A DNA stretch of 64,000 bases from Amycolatopsis cihanbeyliensis (lineage in GTDB: Bacteria > Actinomycetota > Actinomycetes > Mycobacteriales > Pseudonocardiaceae): NCBI RefSeq assembly GCF_006715045.1, contig NZ_VFML01000001.1, positions 310,001 through 374,000 on the forward strand, read 5' to 3'. A program made the position numbers and the translations under genes. Positions 29,296 to 37,247 of this stretch are shown piece after piece. The first letter of the stretch is position 1; every line of letters starts with the position of its first letter. The notes under the pieces were generated by a model. That model was not told where the DNA came from. It ran no database searches and saw only the letters and a list, made by a program, of their open reading frames with translations.

Positions 29296-30840
29296 ATGGC
29301 CACCACGACAGACCCGGCGCGGGGGGCTGAGGCCCTGGACGCGTCTACGGACAGAACGGACGTATCCGACGTACGGGAGCCGTCGCGGTTCCCGTACCGG
29401 ACCATCGCGATGGGGACGGTGGGCAGCACGCTGCTCATGCTCGCCGCCCTCGGCGCGGGCGGGATCCTGATCAGGGACCCGGTGCTCGGGCACGGCCCGC
29501 TGTCCTGGATCCGGTACGGCCACGGCCAGATTCTGGCTACCGCGCTGCTGTACCTCGGGTTCGGCCTGGTGGTGTGGGCCTGGGTACGGCTGGGGCGCTA
29601 CGTGCTGGCGGAGCGGGTCGGCAGCAGGCCGGTCATGGTCGCCGCCGCGTGTTGGATGGCGCCGCTGTTGATCTCGCCGCCGCTGTTCACCAGGGACGTG
29701 TTCTCCTATCTCGGGCAGGGTGCCCAGCTGCTGCACGGGCTGGACCCGTACGCACACGGTCCCGCCGAGCTGGAAGTGCTGCCCGACGTGGTGCAGAACG
29801 TGCACTCCCTCTGGCAGACCACCCCGGCCCCGTACGGCCCGCTGTTCTTGCTGGTGGCCAAGAGCATCGTGGCGGTGACCGGGAACAACATGATCGCCGG
29901 CGTGATCGTGACCCGGCTGGTGCTGCTGATCGGTCTCGGTATGACGATGTGGGCCCTGCCGCGGCTGGTCCGGCACCTCGGCGGCAAGCTCCCGATCGCT
30001 CTGTGGCTCGCCATCGCCAGCCCGATGATGGTGATCCACCTGGTCGGCGGCCCGCACAACGACCTGTTGATGCTCGGCTTCCTCTCGGTCGGCGTGCTGG
30101 CCGCGCTGGAACGCCGGCATGCCCTGGCGGTCGCGCTGGTGACGGTGGGCATGCTGATCAAGCCGACGGCCGCCGTCGCGCTCCCGTTCCTGGTGTGGAT
30201 GTGGGCGAGGCACCTGCCGGGCCCCTCGCTGTGGCGCAGGTTCGTCAAGGCGGTGCTGCCCTCACTCGGGATCTTCGGGAGCCTGTTCGCGGCCGGCACC
30301 TGGCTGTCGATGGGTTCGTTCAACCTGGGGTGGATCGAGGGCATGCAAGCACCCTCGCTGATCACCAACTGGCTGAACTTTCCGACCGGGATCGGCGAGA
30401 TCTTCTACACCCTCACCAACCTGGTCGTCGGGGTACCGTCCTCGCCGTTCGTGACGGTGATGCGGGTGGTCGCCTGGCTGGCGCTGCTCGCCGTGCTGGT
30501 GCGCTTGTGGTGGCTGGCGCGGCACGGCGGCACCAAGACGGTGTACTGGATGGCGTTGGCGCTGCTTGCCGTTCCCCTGCTGGCTCCGCCGACCCTGCCC
30601 TGGTACTTCACCTGGGGGTTCGTGTTGGTCGCCGCGTTCGCGTGGCAACGCAGGCACCTCGCCGCCGCCGTCGGTGTCTCGGTCTTCCTGGTGCTGGTCT
30701 ACTACCCGACGGGGGAGCAGGCCCTGTACGACTGGTGGTTCATGGCCGGTGTGTTCGTCGCGAGCCTGTACGCCGCGGCGTCGTTGCTGCGCCCGGATCC
30801 GCTCGGCCTGGTTGCCGCCTGGCGCAAGCCACGTGCGTGA
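29296..30840 (+). CDS. mptB: Polyprenol-phosphomannose-dependent alpha-1,6-mannosyltransferase (MptB)
   Basis: A 514-residue polytopic GT-C-type glycosyltransferase with about 12-13 membrane spans. The first extracytoplasmic loop holds FTRDVFSYLGQGAQLLHGLDPY, including the acidic residue pair expected for metal-dependent GT-C enzymes; further conserved loops are TPAPYGPLFLLVAKS and GGPHNDLLM. MptB elongates the alpha-1,6-mannan core of lipomannan and related glycans in Corynebacteriales. It follows the ABC ATPase by 14 bp on the same strand but is probably functionally separate. Its presence supports a mannan-containing envelope, relevant to the GH92 mannosidases upstream. Confidence 0.88.
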   Translation: MATTTDPARGAEALDASTDRTDVSDVREPSRFPYRTIAMGTVGSTLLMLAALGAGGILIRDPVLGHGPLSWIRYGHGQILATALLYLGFGLVVWAWVRLGRYVLAERVGSRPVMVAAACWMAPLLISPPLFTRDVFSYLGQGAQLLHGLDPYAHGPAELEVLPDVVQNVHSLWQTTPAPYGPLFLLVAKSIVAVTGNNMIAGVIVTRLVLLIGLGMTMWALPRLVRHLGGKLPIALWLAIASPMMVIHLVGGPHNDLLMLGFLSVGVLAALERRHALAVALVTVGMLIKPTAAVALPFLVWMWARHLPGPSLWRRFVKAVLPSLGIFGSLFAAGTWLSMGSFNLGWIEGMQAPSLITNWLNFPTGIGEIFYTLTNLVVGVPSSPFVTVMRVVAWLALLAVLVRLWWLARHGGTKTVYWMALALLAVPLLAPPTLPWYFTWGFVLVAAFAWQRRHLAAAVGVSVFLVLVYYPTGEQALYDWWFMAGVFVASLYAAASLLRPDPLGLVAAWRKPRA

Positions 30841-30859
30841 GGAGTCGGGAGGTCCTGAC

Positions 30860-31228
30860 ATGACCGACCAGCAAGTTCACCGAGCTTGCGATCGACTGTG
30901 CCGATCCCCACGGTCTCGCCCGGTTCTGGTGCCCGGTCCTTGACTACGAGGTGCAGGACGAAGACGACGGAATCGTCGCCATCGGCTCCCCTACGGTGCC
31001 GGAAGGCAAGAACCGCCCGGTCCGGTGCCGCCGGTGTTGACCTTCGCGCACGTGCCCGAGGGCAAGACCATCAAGAACAGGCTCCACCTCGACGTCAACC
31101 CCACCGACAGGGAGCGGGACGACGAGATCCGTCGCCTGCTCGGCCTGGGTGCTCGGCACACCGACGTCGGCCAGGGCGACGAGAGCCGGGTCGTCCTTGC
31201 CGATCCGGAGGCAATACTCCAGTTGTGA
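30860..31228 (+). pseudogene. VOC-family (glyoxalase-like) protein, frameshifted remnant
   Basis: Three frames in series spell one VOC-family protein: SKFTELAIDCADPHGLARFWC and EVQDEDDGIVAIGSPTVPEGKNRP in one frame, then PPVLTFAHVPEGKTIKNRLHLDVNPT and DVGQGDESRVVLADPE in another. The ATG at 30860 is out of frame with the first part. Shifts are needed near 30872 and 31017, and the usual EGNEFCVL ending is missing. The protein would have bound a metal at the bottom of a paired beta-alpha-beta fold. It lies at the upstream edge of the accessory zone that leads to the ars genes. Confidence 0.75.
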
Positions 31229-31273
31229 CACTTTTCCAGGGCCAGCTTCAACCCTGGGTCCGCCCGTCAACAT

Positions 31274-31858
31274 CTACACCGGTCGGCCGACATAAGCGGC
31301 GAGCCGGAGGTACACGTCGGCGTCGTCGGCGACCGCCACGGCCGGTGCGAACGGTCCCCCCTCGCTGCGGTCCTCCGCCGTGAGATTGCGGGTGAACCAG
31401 TCGAGGGCAGCCTCAGCCAGGACCGGGTCAAGGTCGTTGCCCCGGCCGGTAACTCGGGAAAGATCCCAGGCATGGACGGTGAATTCGTGCGTGTACGCCT
31501 CAAGCAGCTCATGCCCGGTCAGCATTGCCCAGGGCAGGGTGTAATTCTTGCCGAGTGCCGAGTCGGGCTTCCAGACCTGCTCGAGCTCGGCACGAGCGCT
31601 GCGAAACGTGTCACCCCAGTGATCGGCGTGGTCGTCGGCCGGATCTGTCACATGGGCCATGCCTTCCCCATTGCCGAGGGACGTGAGCTTGCGCAGGACA
31701 GCGACGAGGTGATCCAGCAGTGTCCGCAGGTCGTACTCGGCACACGGCGTGGGCAGGCCCAGGTCGGCGTTCCCCATCGCGTTGATCTGGTGTTCGGTCT
31801 GGTCGAGCGCGGCACTCAGGTGCGGCCGCGGATCCGGCGTCGCATCGACTGCGGTCAT
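31274..31858 (-). CDS. TIGR03086-type mycothiol-linked/DinB-like metal-binding protein
   Basis: A 194-residue helical-bundle protein from ATG at 31858, which follows AGGAGGT. TPCAEYDLRTLLDHLVAVL near the N-terminus contains the first metal ligand region and LTGHELLEAYTHEFTVHAWDLSRVTGR contains the paired histidines of the DinB/maleylpyruvate-isomerase superfamily. Members with known function use mycothiol, but the reaction here is unknown. The gene is on the opposite strand to the two VOC remnants that flank it. Confidence 0.78.
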   Translation of the reverse strand: MTAVDATPDPRPHLSAALDQTEHQINAMGNADLGLPTPCAEYDLRTLLDHLVAVLRKLTSLGNGEGMAHVTDPADDHADHWGDTFRSARAELEQVWKPDSALGKNYTLPWAMLTGHELLEAYTHEFTVHAWDLSRVTGRGNDLDPVLAEAALDWFTRNLTAEDRSEGGPFAPAVAVADDADVYLRLAAYVGRPV

Positions 31859-32009
31859 CAGGCAGGTACCTCCTCGCGCTGGGCGGACGTTCATCGGCGT
31901 ACCCAACCACGAGGTACCGACAACAATGCGTCCACAAGCCGCACGTGACACGTCGGCGATGGGCCGCATCTGCTCGCAAATGAATGAGACGGCGATACCA
32001 TTGGCGGCG

Positions 32010-32063
32010 ATGCCCAGAGCGGAGGGGAAGGAGTTCTGCGTCCTCGCCGACCGCCGCCCCTGA
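32010..32063 (+). pseudogene. VOC-family C-terminal remnant
   Basis: The frame ending at TGA 32061-32063 reads AEGKEFCVLADRRP, the usual C-terminus of VOC/glyoxalase-like proteins (pattern DPEGNEFCVL). No N-terminal part precedes it directly. The remnant at 30860-31228, same strand, lacks exactly this ending. It may be the other end of the same broken gene, or the tail of a second copy. Confidence 0.5.
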
Positions 32064-32146
32064 TCGGAGGCCGCACACCGCGCCAGACCCACTTCCGATC
32101 GCCCACCCACACGCACGCGAACACGATCCGGCGGGAGGCGGGAACC

Positions 32147-32926
32147 ATGTCGTCGGAGGTGCGCAGCGCGGAATGGGCCCTGCATCGCCGGGCCGCCTCG
32201 GCCTGCGTGGCGGCCCGGGAGGCGGCGGTGGCGGGCGATTTCCACGCCTGGGAACAGGAAGGGGTGCTGGCCGTGTCGGTCACGGACTCCTCGTTGGACT
32301 TCCTTTCGACCCTATCCGGGATCGGCAGGGAGACGGTCCCGGTGGCGATCGACCTGGTACGCCGGTCCGTCCGCAACGGCGTGCGGCCGACGGTGGTGGT
32401 CTCGACCGAACTCGGCGAGGAGATGGAAACCGCGTTGCGCGCGGGCGGGCTGGTCCGGGCCGGAGATCGCCTCCTTGCGCTCCGCCGGCTGGATACCACG
32501 CCCGGATCCACCTCGGGGGCGGACCAGGGCGTGGTTCCCGTCGCCGGGAACGGCGCGGCCCTGGATGCCTTCCTGGCGATCCTGCTGGCCGGGTACGGGG
32601 TGGACGGGGTGGTCGCCGCGTTCATCGAAGCGGAGCACCGGCTGCCGATCATGCGTCGCTTCCTCGTGCTGGAGCGAACGGTCCCGATCGCCGCTGCCGC
32701 CATGACGATCCACGGCGAGGTCGCCGTGCTCGGTGGCGCCTCGACCCTGCGGGAGTACCGGGGCCGTGGCGCACAGTCGCGGTTGCTACGGCACCGCCTC
32801 CGGGTGGCCGCCGAAGCGGGCTGCGGCCTCGCCGTCGCGACAGCCGGGCCCGAGTCGGTCAGCGCGGCCAACCTCCGCAGGGCGGGATTCCGGCTGCATC
32901 GGCGCTCGGCCTGGACGAGGGCCTGA
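32147..32926 (+). CDS. GNAT-family N-acetyltransferase
   Basis: A 259-residue protein. The C-terminal half has the acetyl-CoA-binding motif TLREYRGRGAQSRLLRHRL (near residues 200-220), then LAVATAGPESVSAANLRRAGF, the normal end of the GNAT fold. The N-terminal half is less conserved but resembles the first half of two-lobed GNAT proteins. The substrate is unknown. The start ATG at 32147 follows GGGAGGCGGGAACC. It is divergent from the TIGR03086-type gene, sharing a 288-bp intergenic region that also holds the VOC tail. Confidence 0.78.
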   Translation: MSSEVRSAEWALHRRAASACVAAREAAVAGDFHAWEQEGVLAVSVTDSSLDFLSTLSGIGRETVPVAIDLVRRSVRNGVRPTVVVSTELGEEMETALRAGGLVRAGDRLLALRRLDTTPGSTSGADQGVVPVAGNGAALDAFLAILLAGYGVDGVVAAFIEAEHRLPIMRRFLVLERTVPIAAAAMTIHGEVAVLGGASTLREYRGRGAQSRLLRHRLRVAAEAGCGLAVATAGPESVSAANLRRAGFRLHRRSAWTRA

Positions 32927-32999
32927 TCGGCTCGCCAGCGTCGATCTCAGACCGAGGCCGCCCTGGTCCCGTGGTCCCGTGGTCCTGGTGGCTCGGTGA

Positions 33000-33330
33000 G
33001 GTGCTGGCTGCGCGGTCGAGTGCGGCTGCGTAGGCGGCCTGCATCTGTGCTGTGACAGTGGGCCCGTTCGGCGCTGGTTGTCGGCGTGCTTGTGGTCCGA
33101 GGTGGGTTTCGCGGAGTTCATTCATGAAGGCTTCCCACACCGGCGGGCCGCCGGTGTGGGAAGCACCTCTCCGCGGGCGGCGTACTCCTCGGTCACCGGG
33201 AGGTGTTCGGTTCCCCAGACGCCGAGCTGGACGAAGATCGGCACCAGCTGGATCGCCCGCTCGGTCAGGTTGTAGGTAGGGGCCTGCCGGGATATGAGCG
33301 AAACGGGCAACGAGCCTGCAAAGCTGCTGG
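33000..33330 (-). pseudogene. HxlR-type winged-helix regulator, degraded remnant
   Basis: Reverse-strand frames together give LISRQAPTYNLTERAIQLVPIF, VQLGVWGTEHLPVTEEYAARGEVL and HTGGPPVWEAFMNELRETHLG, the second half of an HxlR-type regulator: wing strand, dimer helix and the GGP..W..FM.ELR tail. A two-base insertion near 33163 shifts the frame and another shift lies near 33290. The N-terminal recognition helix is gone. The promoter it once controlled cannot be inferred. Confidence 0.6.
33131..33163. repeat. 14-bp perfect inverted repeat inside the HxlR remnant
   Basis: Arms 33131-33144 and 33150-33163 are exact reverse complements with a 5-nt GGGCC loop. The right edge coincides with the frameshift of the remnant. 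Confidence 0.65.
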
Positions 33331-33465
33331 TCGGGGTAGATGTACTCCGAGGTTCTCGGGCAGCAGGGTGATGGGGTCGGTGTAGCAAAACCCGCGCTCT
33401 GTCGGACCGCGAGTGCTGGATAGGCTCCGCTGCGTTGCGTCGGTTTCTTGCTCGGGGTCTGGGTT

Positions 33466-33810
33466 GTGACGGCGATTGATCGCACCGCGTATCCGCGGTT
33501 CAAGAGAGTGGTTCCCGCTCGGGAGTTGGCTGAGGCGTTCACGCCGACGGTCGCCGAGGTTGCGTGGGCTCGGGAGAAGACGCAGAACAATCAGCATCTG
33601 CTGGCCTTGGTGGTGTGGCTGAAGTCGTATCAGCGGCTGGGGTATTTTCCGAAGCTGGACGAGGTTCCCGCGGTGGTGGTCGAGCATGTACGCGGCTTGC
33701 TGGGGCTGTCCGGCGAGGTGGCGGCCGAGCACGACGCGGGCCGGACCGCGAAGTGGCATCGTGGGCTGGTCCGGGCGCTGGTGGGCGTGAAGTGCCCAGC
33801 AATCTCATAG
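33466..33810 (+). pseudogene. Tn3-family transposase N-terminal fragment (DUF4158-like)
   Basis: From GTG 33466 the protein reads VTAIDRTAYPRFKRVVPARELAEAFTP, then NNQHLLALVVWLKSYQRLGYFP and VPAVVVEHVRGLLGL, the N-terminal DUF4158 domain of Tn3-type transposases. Full-length enzymes are about 1000 residues with a C-terminal DDE domain; this stops after about 114 residues and nothing similar follows. It marks a past Tn3-type insertion next to the arsenic cluster and may be the vehicle that brought it. Confidence 0.7.
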
Positions 33811-33832
33811 TGACTCCCCGTCTCGTTCGCCG

Positions 33833-33866
33833 CTCGTGGTGCCGGTGCGACCACCGGCACCACGAG
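33833..33866. terminator. 15-bp perfect inverted repeat between Tn3 fragment and arsM
   Basis: Arms 33833-33847 and 33852-33866 are exact reverse complements with a CGAC loop. It lies between converging 3' ends and could terminate arsM transcription. An origin as a transposon end is an alternative. Confidence 0.55.
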
Positions 33867-33870
33867 GTGC

Positions 33871-33911
33871 ATGTAGTTTTGTACATACCAGAAGTTCAGA
33901 TATTTCTGAAC
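33871..33911. promoter_or_regulatory. AT-rich orphan promoter/operator: two palindromes
   Basis: ATGTA-N6-TACAT (33871-33886) and GTTCAGA-TATT-TCTGAAC (33894-33911) lie in a strikingly AT-rich patch. The second resembles ArsR/SmtB-type operators. No intact rightward gene follows, so the controlled gene seems lost. Confidence 0.4.
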
Positions 33912-33972
33912 ACTGCAAAGATGCGGCGAACGACCCTCCTCCCGGCGGGAACCTTCCCCGGGCGGGACGGGA

Positions 33973-34767
33973 TCAGGCCGGGAGGCCGCAGCAGGAGGAG
34001 TCCTGCCGCGAGTCGGCCCGCTTGATGGCCCGCACGATCGCCGAGTGCATGCCGTCGGCGACCTGGTGGGTCGGGGTGAGCTCGATATCGGTGAACCCGG
34101 CGGCCGCCAACTGGCCGCGGTACTCGCTGAAGCTGAGCGCGCCGGCGATGCAGCCCACGTAGGAGCCGCGCTCGGCCCGCTGTTCGGGGGCGAGACGATC
34201 CTCCGCGACCACGTCGGAGACACCGATCCGACCGCCGGGGGCGAGCACCCGGAACATCTCGGCGAACACGCTGGGCTTGTCCACCGACAGATTGATCACA
34301 CAGTTGGAGATCACGACGTCCATGGTGTTCGCGGGCAGGGGGATGGCCTCGATGGTGCCCTTGAGGAACTCCACGTTGGTGGCGCCCGCCCGCTCCGCGT
34401 TGACGTGGCCGAGTGCGAGCATTTCCTCGGTCATGTCCAGGCCGTAGGCCTTGCCGGTCGGTCCGACCCGCCGGGCGGAGAGCAGGACGTCGATCCCGCC
34501 TCCTGACCCGAGGTCGAGGACTCGCTCGCCCTCGCGCAACTCGGCGACCGCGGTCGGGTTGCCGCAGCCCAGCGACGCGGCAACCGCCTCGGCGGGCAGC
34601 TCGTCTCGTTCGGTGGCGGCGTACCGGGCGGCGCCGAAGTTGTCGCCGAAGTTGTCGCCGACCTCGACCGGCGCGGGACCGCAGCAGCCGGCCGTCACCA
34701 CACCGGTGGCGGCGGCCGCGTACCGCTCCCGGACGGTCTCGCGCAGGTCCGCGGGGTGCTCGCTCAT
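33973..34767 (-). CDS. arsM: Arsenite methyltransferase ArsM
   Basis: A 264-residue SAM-dependent enzyme that methylates As(III) towards volatile or less toxic forms. The start ATG at 34767 is preceded by AAGGGAAG. The SAM motif DLGSGGGID is at residues 85-93. The three arsenic-binding cysteines are at 68 (SLGCGNP), 156 (ISNCVINLS) and 206 (YVGCIAGA), with an extra N-terminal GCCGP and C-terminal SSCCGLPA. A GDNFGDNF repeat at about 38-45 comes from a 12-bp tandem duplication. It is divergent from arsR across a 72-bp region with an operator, so ArsR probably controls both. Confidence 0.93.
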   Translation of the reverse strand: MSEHPADLRETVRERYAAAATGVVTAGCCGPAPVEVGDNFGDNFGAARYAATERDELPAEAVAASLGCGNPTAVAELREGERVLDLGSGGGIDVLLSARRVGPTGKAYGLDMTEEMLALGHVNAERAGATNVEFLKGTIEAIPLPANTMDVVISNCVINLSVDKPSVFAEMFRVLAPGGRIGVSDVVAEDRLAPEQRAERGSYVGCIAGALSFSEYRGQLAAAGFTDIELTPTHQVADGMHSAIVRAIKRADSRQDSSCCGLPA

Positions 34768-34782
34768 CGGAACTTCCCTTCT

Positions 34783-34830
34783 ATCGATATGTGTCGATGC
34801 AACGTTGCGCCTTGTATCGAAGTCTGTCAA
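34783..34830. promoter_or_regulatory. arsM-arsR divergent operator region
   Basis: ATCGA-TATGTG-TCGAT (34783-34798) is a perfect inverted repeat, and ATCGA-AGTCTG-TCAAC (34816-34831) is a second, half-degenerate copy. They lie between the divergent starts of arsM (34767) and arsR (34840), where ArsR can repress both genes until As(III) binds. Confidence 0.6.
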
Positions 34831-34839
34831 CATAGAAGA

Positions 34840-35238
34840 ATGTCGATCCAGGAGATTCCGAGTCCGGCGCGGCGGGCCGACGCCTGCTGCGCCGGGCTGC
34901 TGTCCGGGCCGCTGGGCGAGGAGCAGGCCGCCGAGTTGGCGCCGGTGTTCAAGGCGTTGGGGGATCCGATCCGGCTACGGCTGTTGTCGATGATCGCCAC
35001 GCGCGCCGGGGGAGAGGTGTGTGTCTGCGAACTCACCCCGGCCTTCGACCTGTCGCAGCCCACGATCTCGCACCATCTGAAGCTGCTGCGCCAGGCCGGG
35101 TTGATCGACTGTGAGCGGCGCGGGACCTGGGTGTACTACTGGTTGCTGCCGGAGGCCACGGACAGGCTCGCCGCCCTGCTGACCCGACCGGCCGGCGAGT
35201 TGGCCGGTGCGCCCGTCGTCGCCGGGGGTGGTTCGTGA
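34840..35238 (+). CDS. arsR: ArsR-family arsenite-responsive repressor
   Basis: A 132-residue winged-helix repressor from ATG 34840. Recognition helix: LSQPTISHHLKLLRQAGL (71-88). Arsenic-binding thiols appear to be Cys16-Cys17 (ADACCAGLL) and Cys61/Cys63 (EVCVCEL). An N-terminal pair plus a cysteine near residue 55-63 is the arrangement of the Corynebacterium ArsR1 type rather than the E. coli CVC-only type. The GTGA overlap with acr3 shows operon organisation. A longer in-frame extension upstream would run through the operator and is unlikely. Confidence 0.9.
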   Translation: MSIQEIPSPARRADACCAGLLSGPLGEEQAAELAPVFKALGDPIRLRLLSMIATRAGGEVCVCELTPAFDLSQPTISHHLKLLRQAGLIDCERRGTWVYYWLLPEATDRLAALLTRPAGELAGAPVVAGGGS

Positions 35239-36323
35239 CCGCCACCGCGCCGGCCCCGTCCCCGCGGCCCGTGGCGGGCCGATTGTCCACGTTGGACCGC
35301 TTCCTGCCGCTGTGGATCCTCGCCGCGATGGCCGCGGGTCTCGGGCTCGGCCGCTTGCTGCCGGGCCTCGGGGACGCACTGTCGAAGGTCACCGTCACCG
35401 GAGTCTCGCTACCGATCGCGCTGGGTCTGCTGGTGATGATGTACCCGGTGCTGGCCAAGGTTCGTTACGACCGGTTGGGTACCGTCACCCGCGACCGCCG
35501 CCTGCTGGTCCCGTCCTTGGTGCTGAACTGGGTGCTGGGTCCGGCGTTGATGTTCGCGCTGGCCTGGTTGCTGCTACCGGACCTGCCGGAGTACCGCACC
35601 GGTCTGATCATCGTGGGGCTGGCCCGATGCATCGCCATGGTCATCATCTGGAACGACCTCGCCCATGGCGACCGCGAGGCCGCGGCCGTGCTGGTCGCGG
35701 TGAACTCGGTGTTCCAGGTCCTCGCGTTCGCCGTGCTGGGCTGGTTCTACCTCACCGTGCTGCCCGGCTGGCTCGGCCTGCCGACGACCGGGCTGGAGGT
35801 CTCGATGTGGGAGATCGCCCGGAATGTGCTGATCTTCCTCGGTATCCCGCTGGCCGCCGGTTACCTCACCCGCCGGGTCGGCGAGCGCCGCAAGGGGCGT
35901 GCCTGGTACGAGAACCGGTTCCTGCCGCGGATCGGCCCGTTCGCCCTCTACGGCCTGCTGTTCACCATCGTGATCCTGTTCGCCCTGCAGGGGAACGCGA
36001 TCACCGGCCGGCCGTGGGACGTCGTACGGATCGCGCTGCCCCTGCTGATCTACTTCGCAGTGATGTGGGCCGGGTCGTACGCCCTCGGCCGGGCCATCGG
36101 CCTGTCGTACGAGCGGACCACCACCTTGGCTTTCACCGCCGCGGGCAACAACTTCGAGCTCGCCATCGCCGTCGCGATCGCGACCTTCGGCGTCACCAGC
36201 GGCCAGGCGCTCGCCGGTGTGGTCGGCCCGCTGATCGAGGTCCCCGTACTGGTGGCCCTGGTGTACGTGTCCCTCGCCCTGCGCCGCCGCTCATCCACCG
36301 AAGTGCCCCCAACGCGCCGATGA
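35235..36323 (+). CDS. acr3: ACR3-type arsenite efflux permease
   Basis: A 362-residue ten-span membrane protein of the BART superfamily that exports As(III) using the proton motive force. The essential cysteine motif VGLARCIAMVIIWNDLA places Cys at 132. The conserved AAGNNFELAIAVAIATFG with its Asn-Asn-Phe-Glu lies near 290-306, and VGPLIEVPVLVALVYVSL closes the protein. It belongs to the ACR3 family, not ArsB. GTG start overlaps the arsR stop; arsC follows after 24 bp. Confidence 0.95.
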   Translation: MTATAPAPSPRPVAGRLSTLDRFLPLWILAAMAAGLGLGRLLPGLGDALSKVTVTGVSLPIALGLLVMMYPVLAKVRYDRLGTVTRDRRLLVPSLVLNWVLGPALMFALAWLLLPDLPEYRTGLIIVGLARCIAMVIIWNDLAHGDREAAAVLVAVNSVFQVLAFAVLGWFYLTVLPGWLGLPTTGLEVSMWEIARNVLIFLGIPLAAGYLTRRVGERRKGRAWYENRFLPRIGPFALYGLLFTIVILFALQGNAITGRPWDVVRIALPLLIYFAVMWAGSYALGRAIGLSYERTTTLAFTAAGNNFELAIAVAIATFGVTSGQALAGVVGPLIEVPVLVALVYVSLALRRRSSTEVPPTRR

Positions 36324-36347
36324 AGACGCCCACCCGGAGGAGGGTTC

Positions 36348-36755
36348 GTGGTCGAGATACCTGAGGTCCTGTTCGTGTGCGTGCACAACGCGGGGCGGTC
36401 GCAGATGGCCGCCGCGCTGCTGCAGCACCATGCCCGGGGCAGCGTGCTGGTGCGTTCCGCCGGCTCGGCGCCAGCCGAGGAGGTGAACCCGGCGGTCGCC
36501 GAAGCCATGCGGGAGATCGGCCTGGACATCTCCGGCGAGGTGCCCACGAAGCTCACCGCGGGCGCCGTCGAGGCCAGCGATGTCGTGATCACCATGGGTT
36601 GCGGGGACGCCTGCCCCGTGTTCCCCGGAAAGCGGTACCTGGACTGGACCCTCGAGGACCCCGCGGGCAGGGACCTGGCCGCGGTCCGCCCCATCCGCGA
36701 GGAGATCGACCGCCGGGTGCGGGCGCTGCTCGCCGAGCTCGTGCCGGTCAGCTGA
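36348..36755 (+). CDS. arsC: Arsenate reductase / arsenate-mycothiol transferase (LMW-PTP fold)
   Basis: A 135-residue protein with the phosphatase-like loop VCVHNAGRSQ (Cys11-X5-Arg17), an MGCGDACPVFPGKRYLDW segment with two further cysteines, and the acid residue in EDP (about residue 105). Actinobacterial members transfer arsenate to mycothiol and use mycoredoxin; thioredoxin-coupled enzymes share the fold, so the partner is not certain. GTG start after GGAGGAGGG. It converges on and overlaps by 8 bp the PPOX gene on the other strand. Confidence 0.88.
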   Translation: MVEIPEVLFVCVHNAGRSQMAAALLQHHARGSVLVRSAGSAPAEEVNPAVAEAMREIGLDISGEVPTKLTAGAVEASDVVITMGCGDACPVFPGKRYLDWTLEDPAGRDLAAVRPIREEIDRRVRALLAELVPVS

Positions 36756-37170
36756 ACGACCAGCCCGCCCAGCGGGCCACCTCGGTCAGCACCACCGGGC
36801 CCTCTGGCGGTCGCTCGGCGTACTGCGGGTACTTCGCCCGCAGCGCCGCCAGCGGAGCGGACCCCGGCTCCGGATCGGCGTGGACCGTGGCGCGACCGTC
36901 CGCCCGCGCCCACCACAGCCCGGACCAGTCGTCCTGGTAGTGGTCGACAAGGAAGGACACCTCCGGGTTCACGCCGATATTGCGCAGCCGCCGCAGGTCC
37001 GTACGGCGTTTGGGCTTGTGATCCACCGCGAACACGACCGCGTCGGGCGAGTCGAGCAGCGCGAAGGTCACCGGCACCAGGTGCGGTCGCCCGCTCGCGT
37101 CCGCGGTGGCGAGCCTGGCCACCGGCGCCGAGGCGAAACGGTGGCGGGTCTCATCCGGGCTGAGGCGCAT
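36748..37170 (-). CDS. TIGR03668-type PPOX-class F420-dependent oxidoreductase
   Basis: A 140-residue split-barrel flavin/F420-binding protein: APVARLATADASGRPHLVPVTFAL near the N-terminus is the typical strand pair, followed by VDHKPKRRTDLRRLRNIGVNPEVSFLVDHY and WWARADGRATV. The C-terminal KYPQYAERPPEGPVVLTEV is characteristic of the TIGR03668 group. The substrate is unknown. It is a single gene, convergent with arsC and probably outside the arsenic unit. Confidence 0.85.
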   Translation of the reverse strand: MRLSPDETRHRFASAPVARLATADASGRPHLVPVTFALLDSPDAVVFAVDHKPKRRTDLRRLRNIGVNPEVSFLVDHYQDDWSGLWWARADGRATVHADPEPGSAPLAALRAKYPQYAERPPEGPVVLTEVARWAGWSFS

Positions 37171-37247
37171 GGGTCGGCCTGGTGTCTCGGGGTCACAGGG
37201 GCGAGTCGCGTACTGGCAGGATACCCTTGCGTGCCGTCGGCAACATC

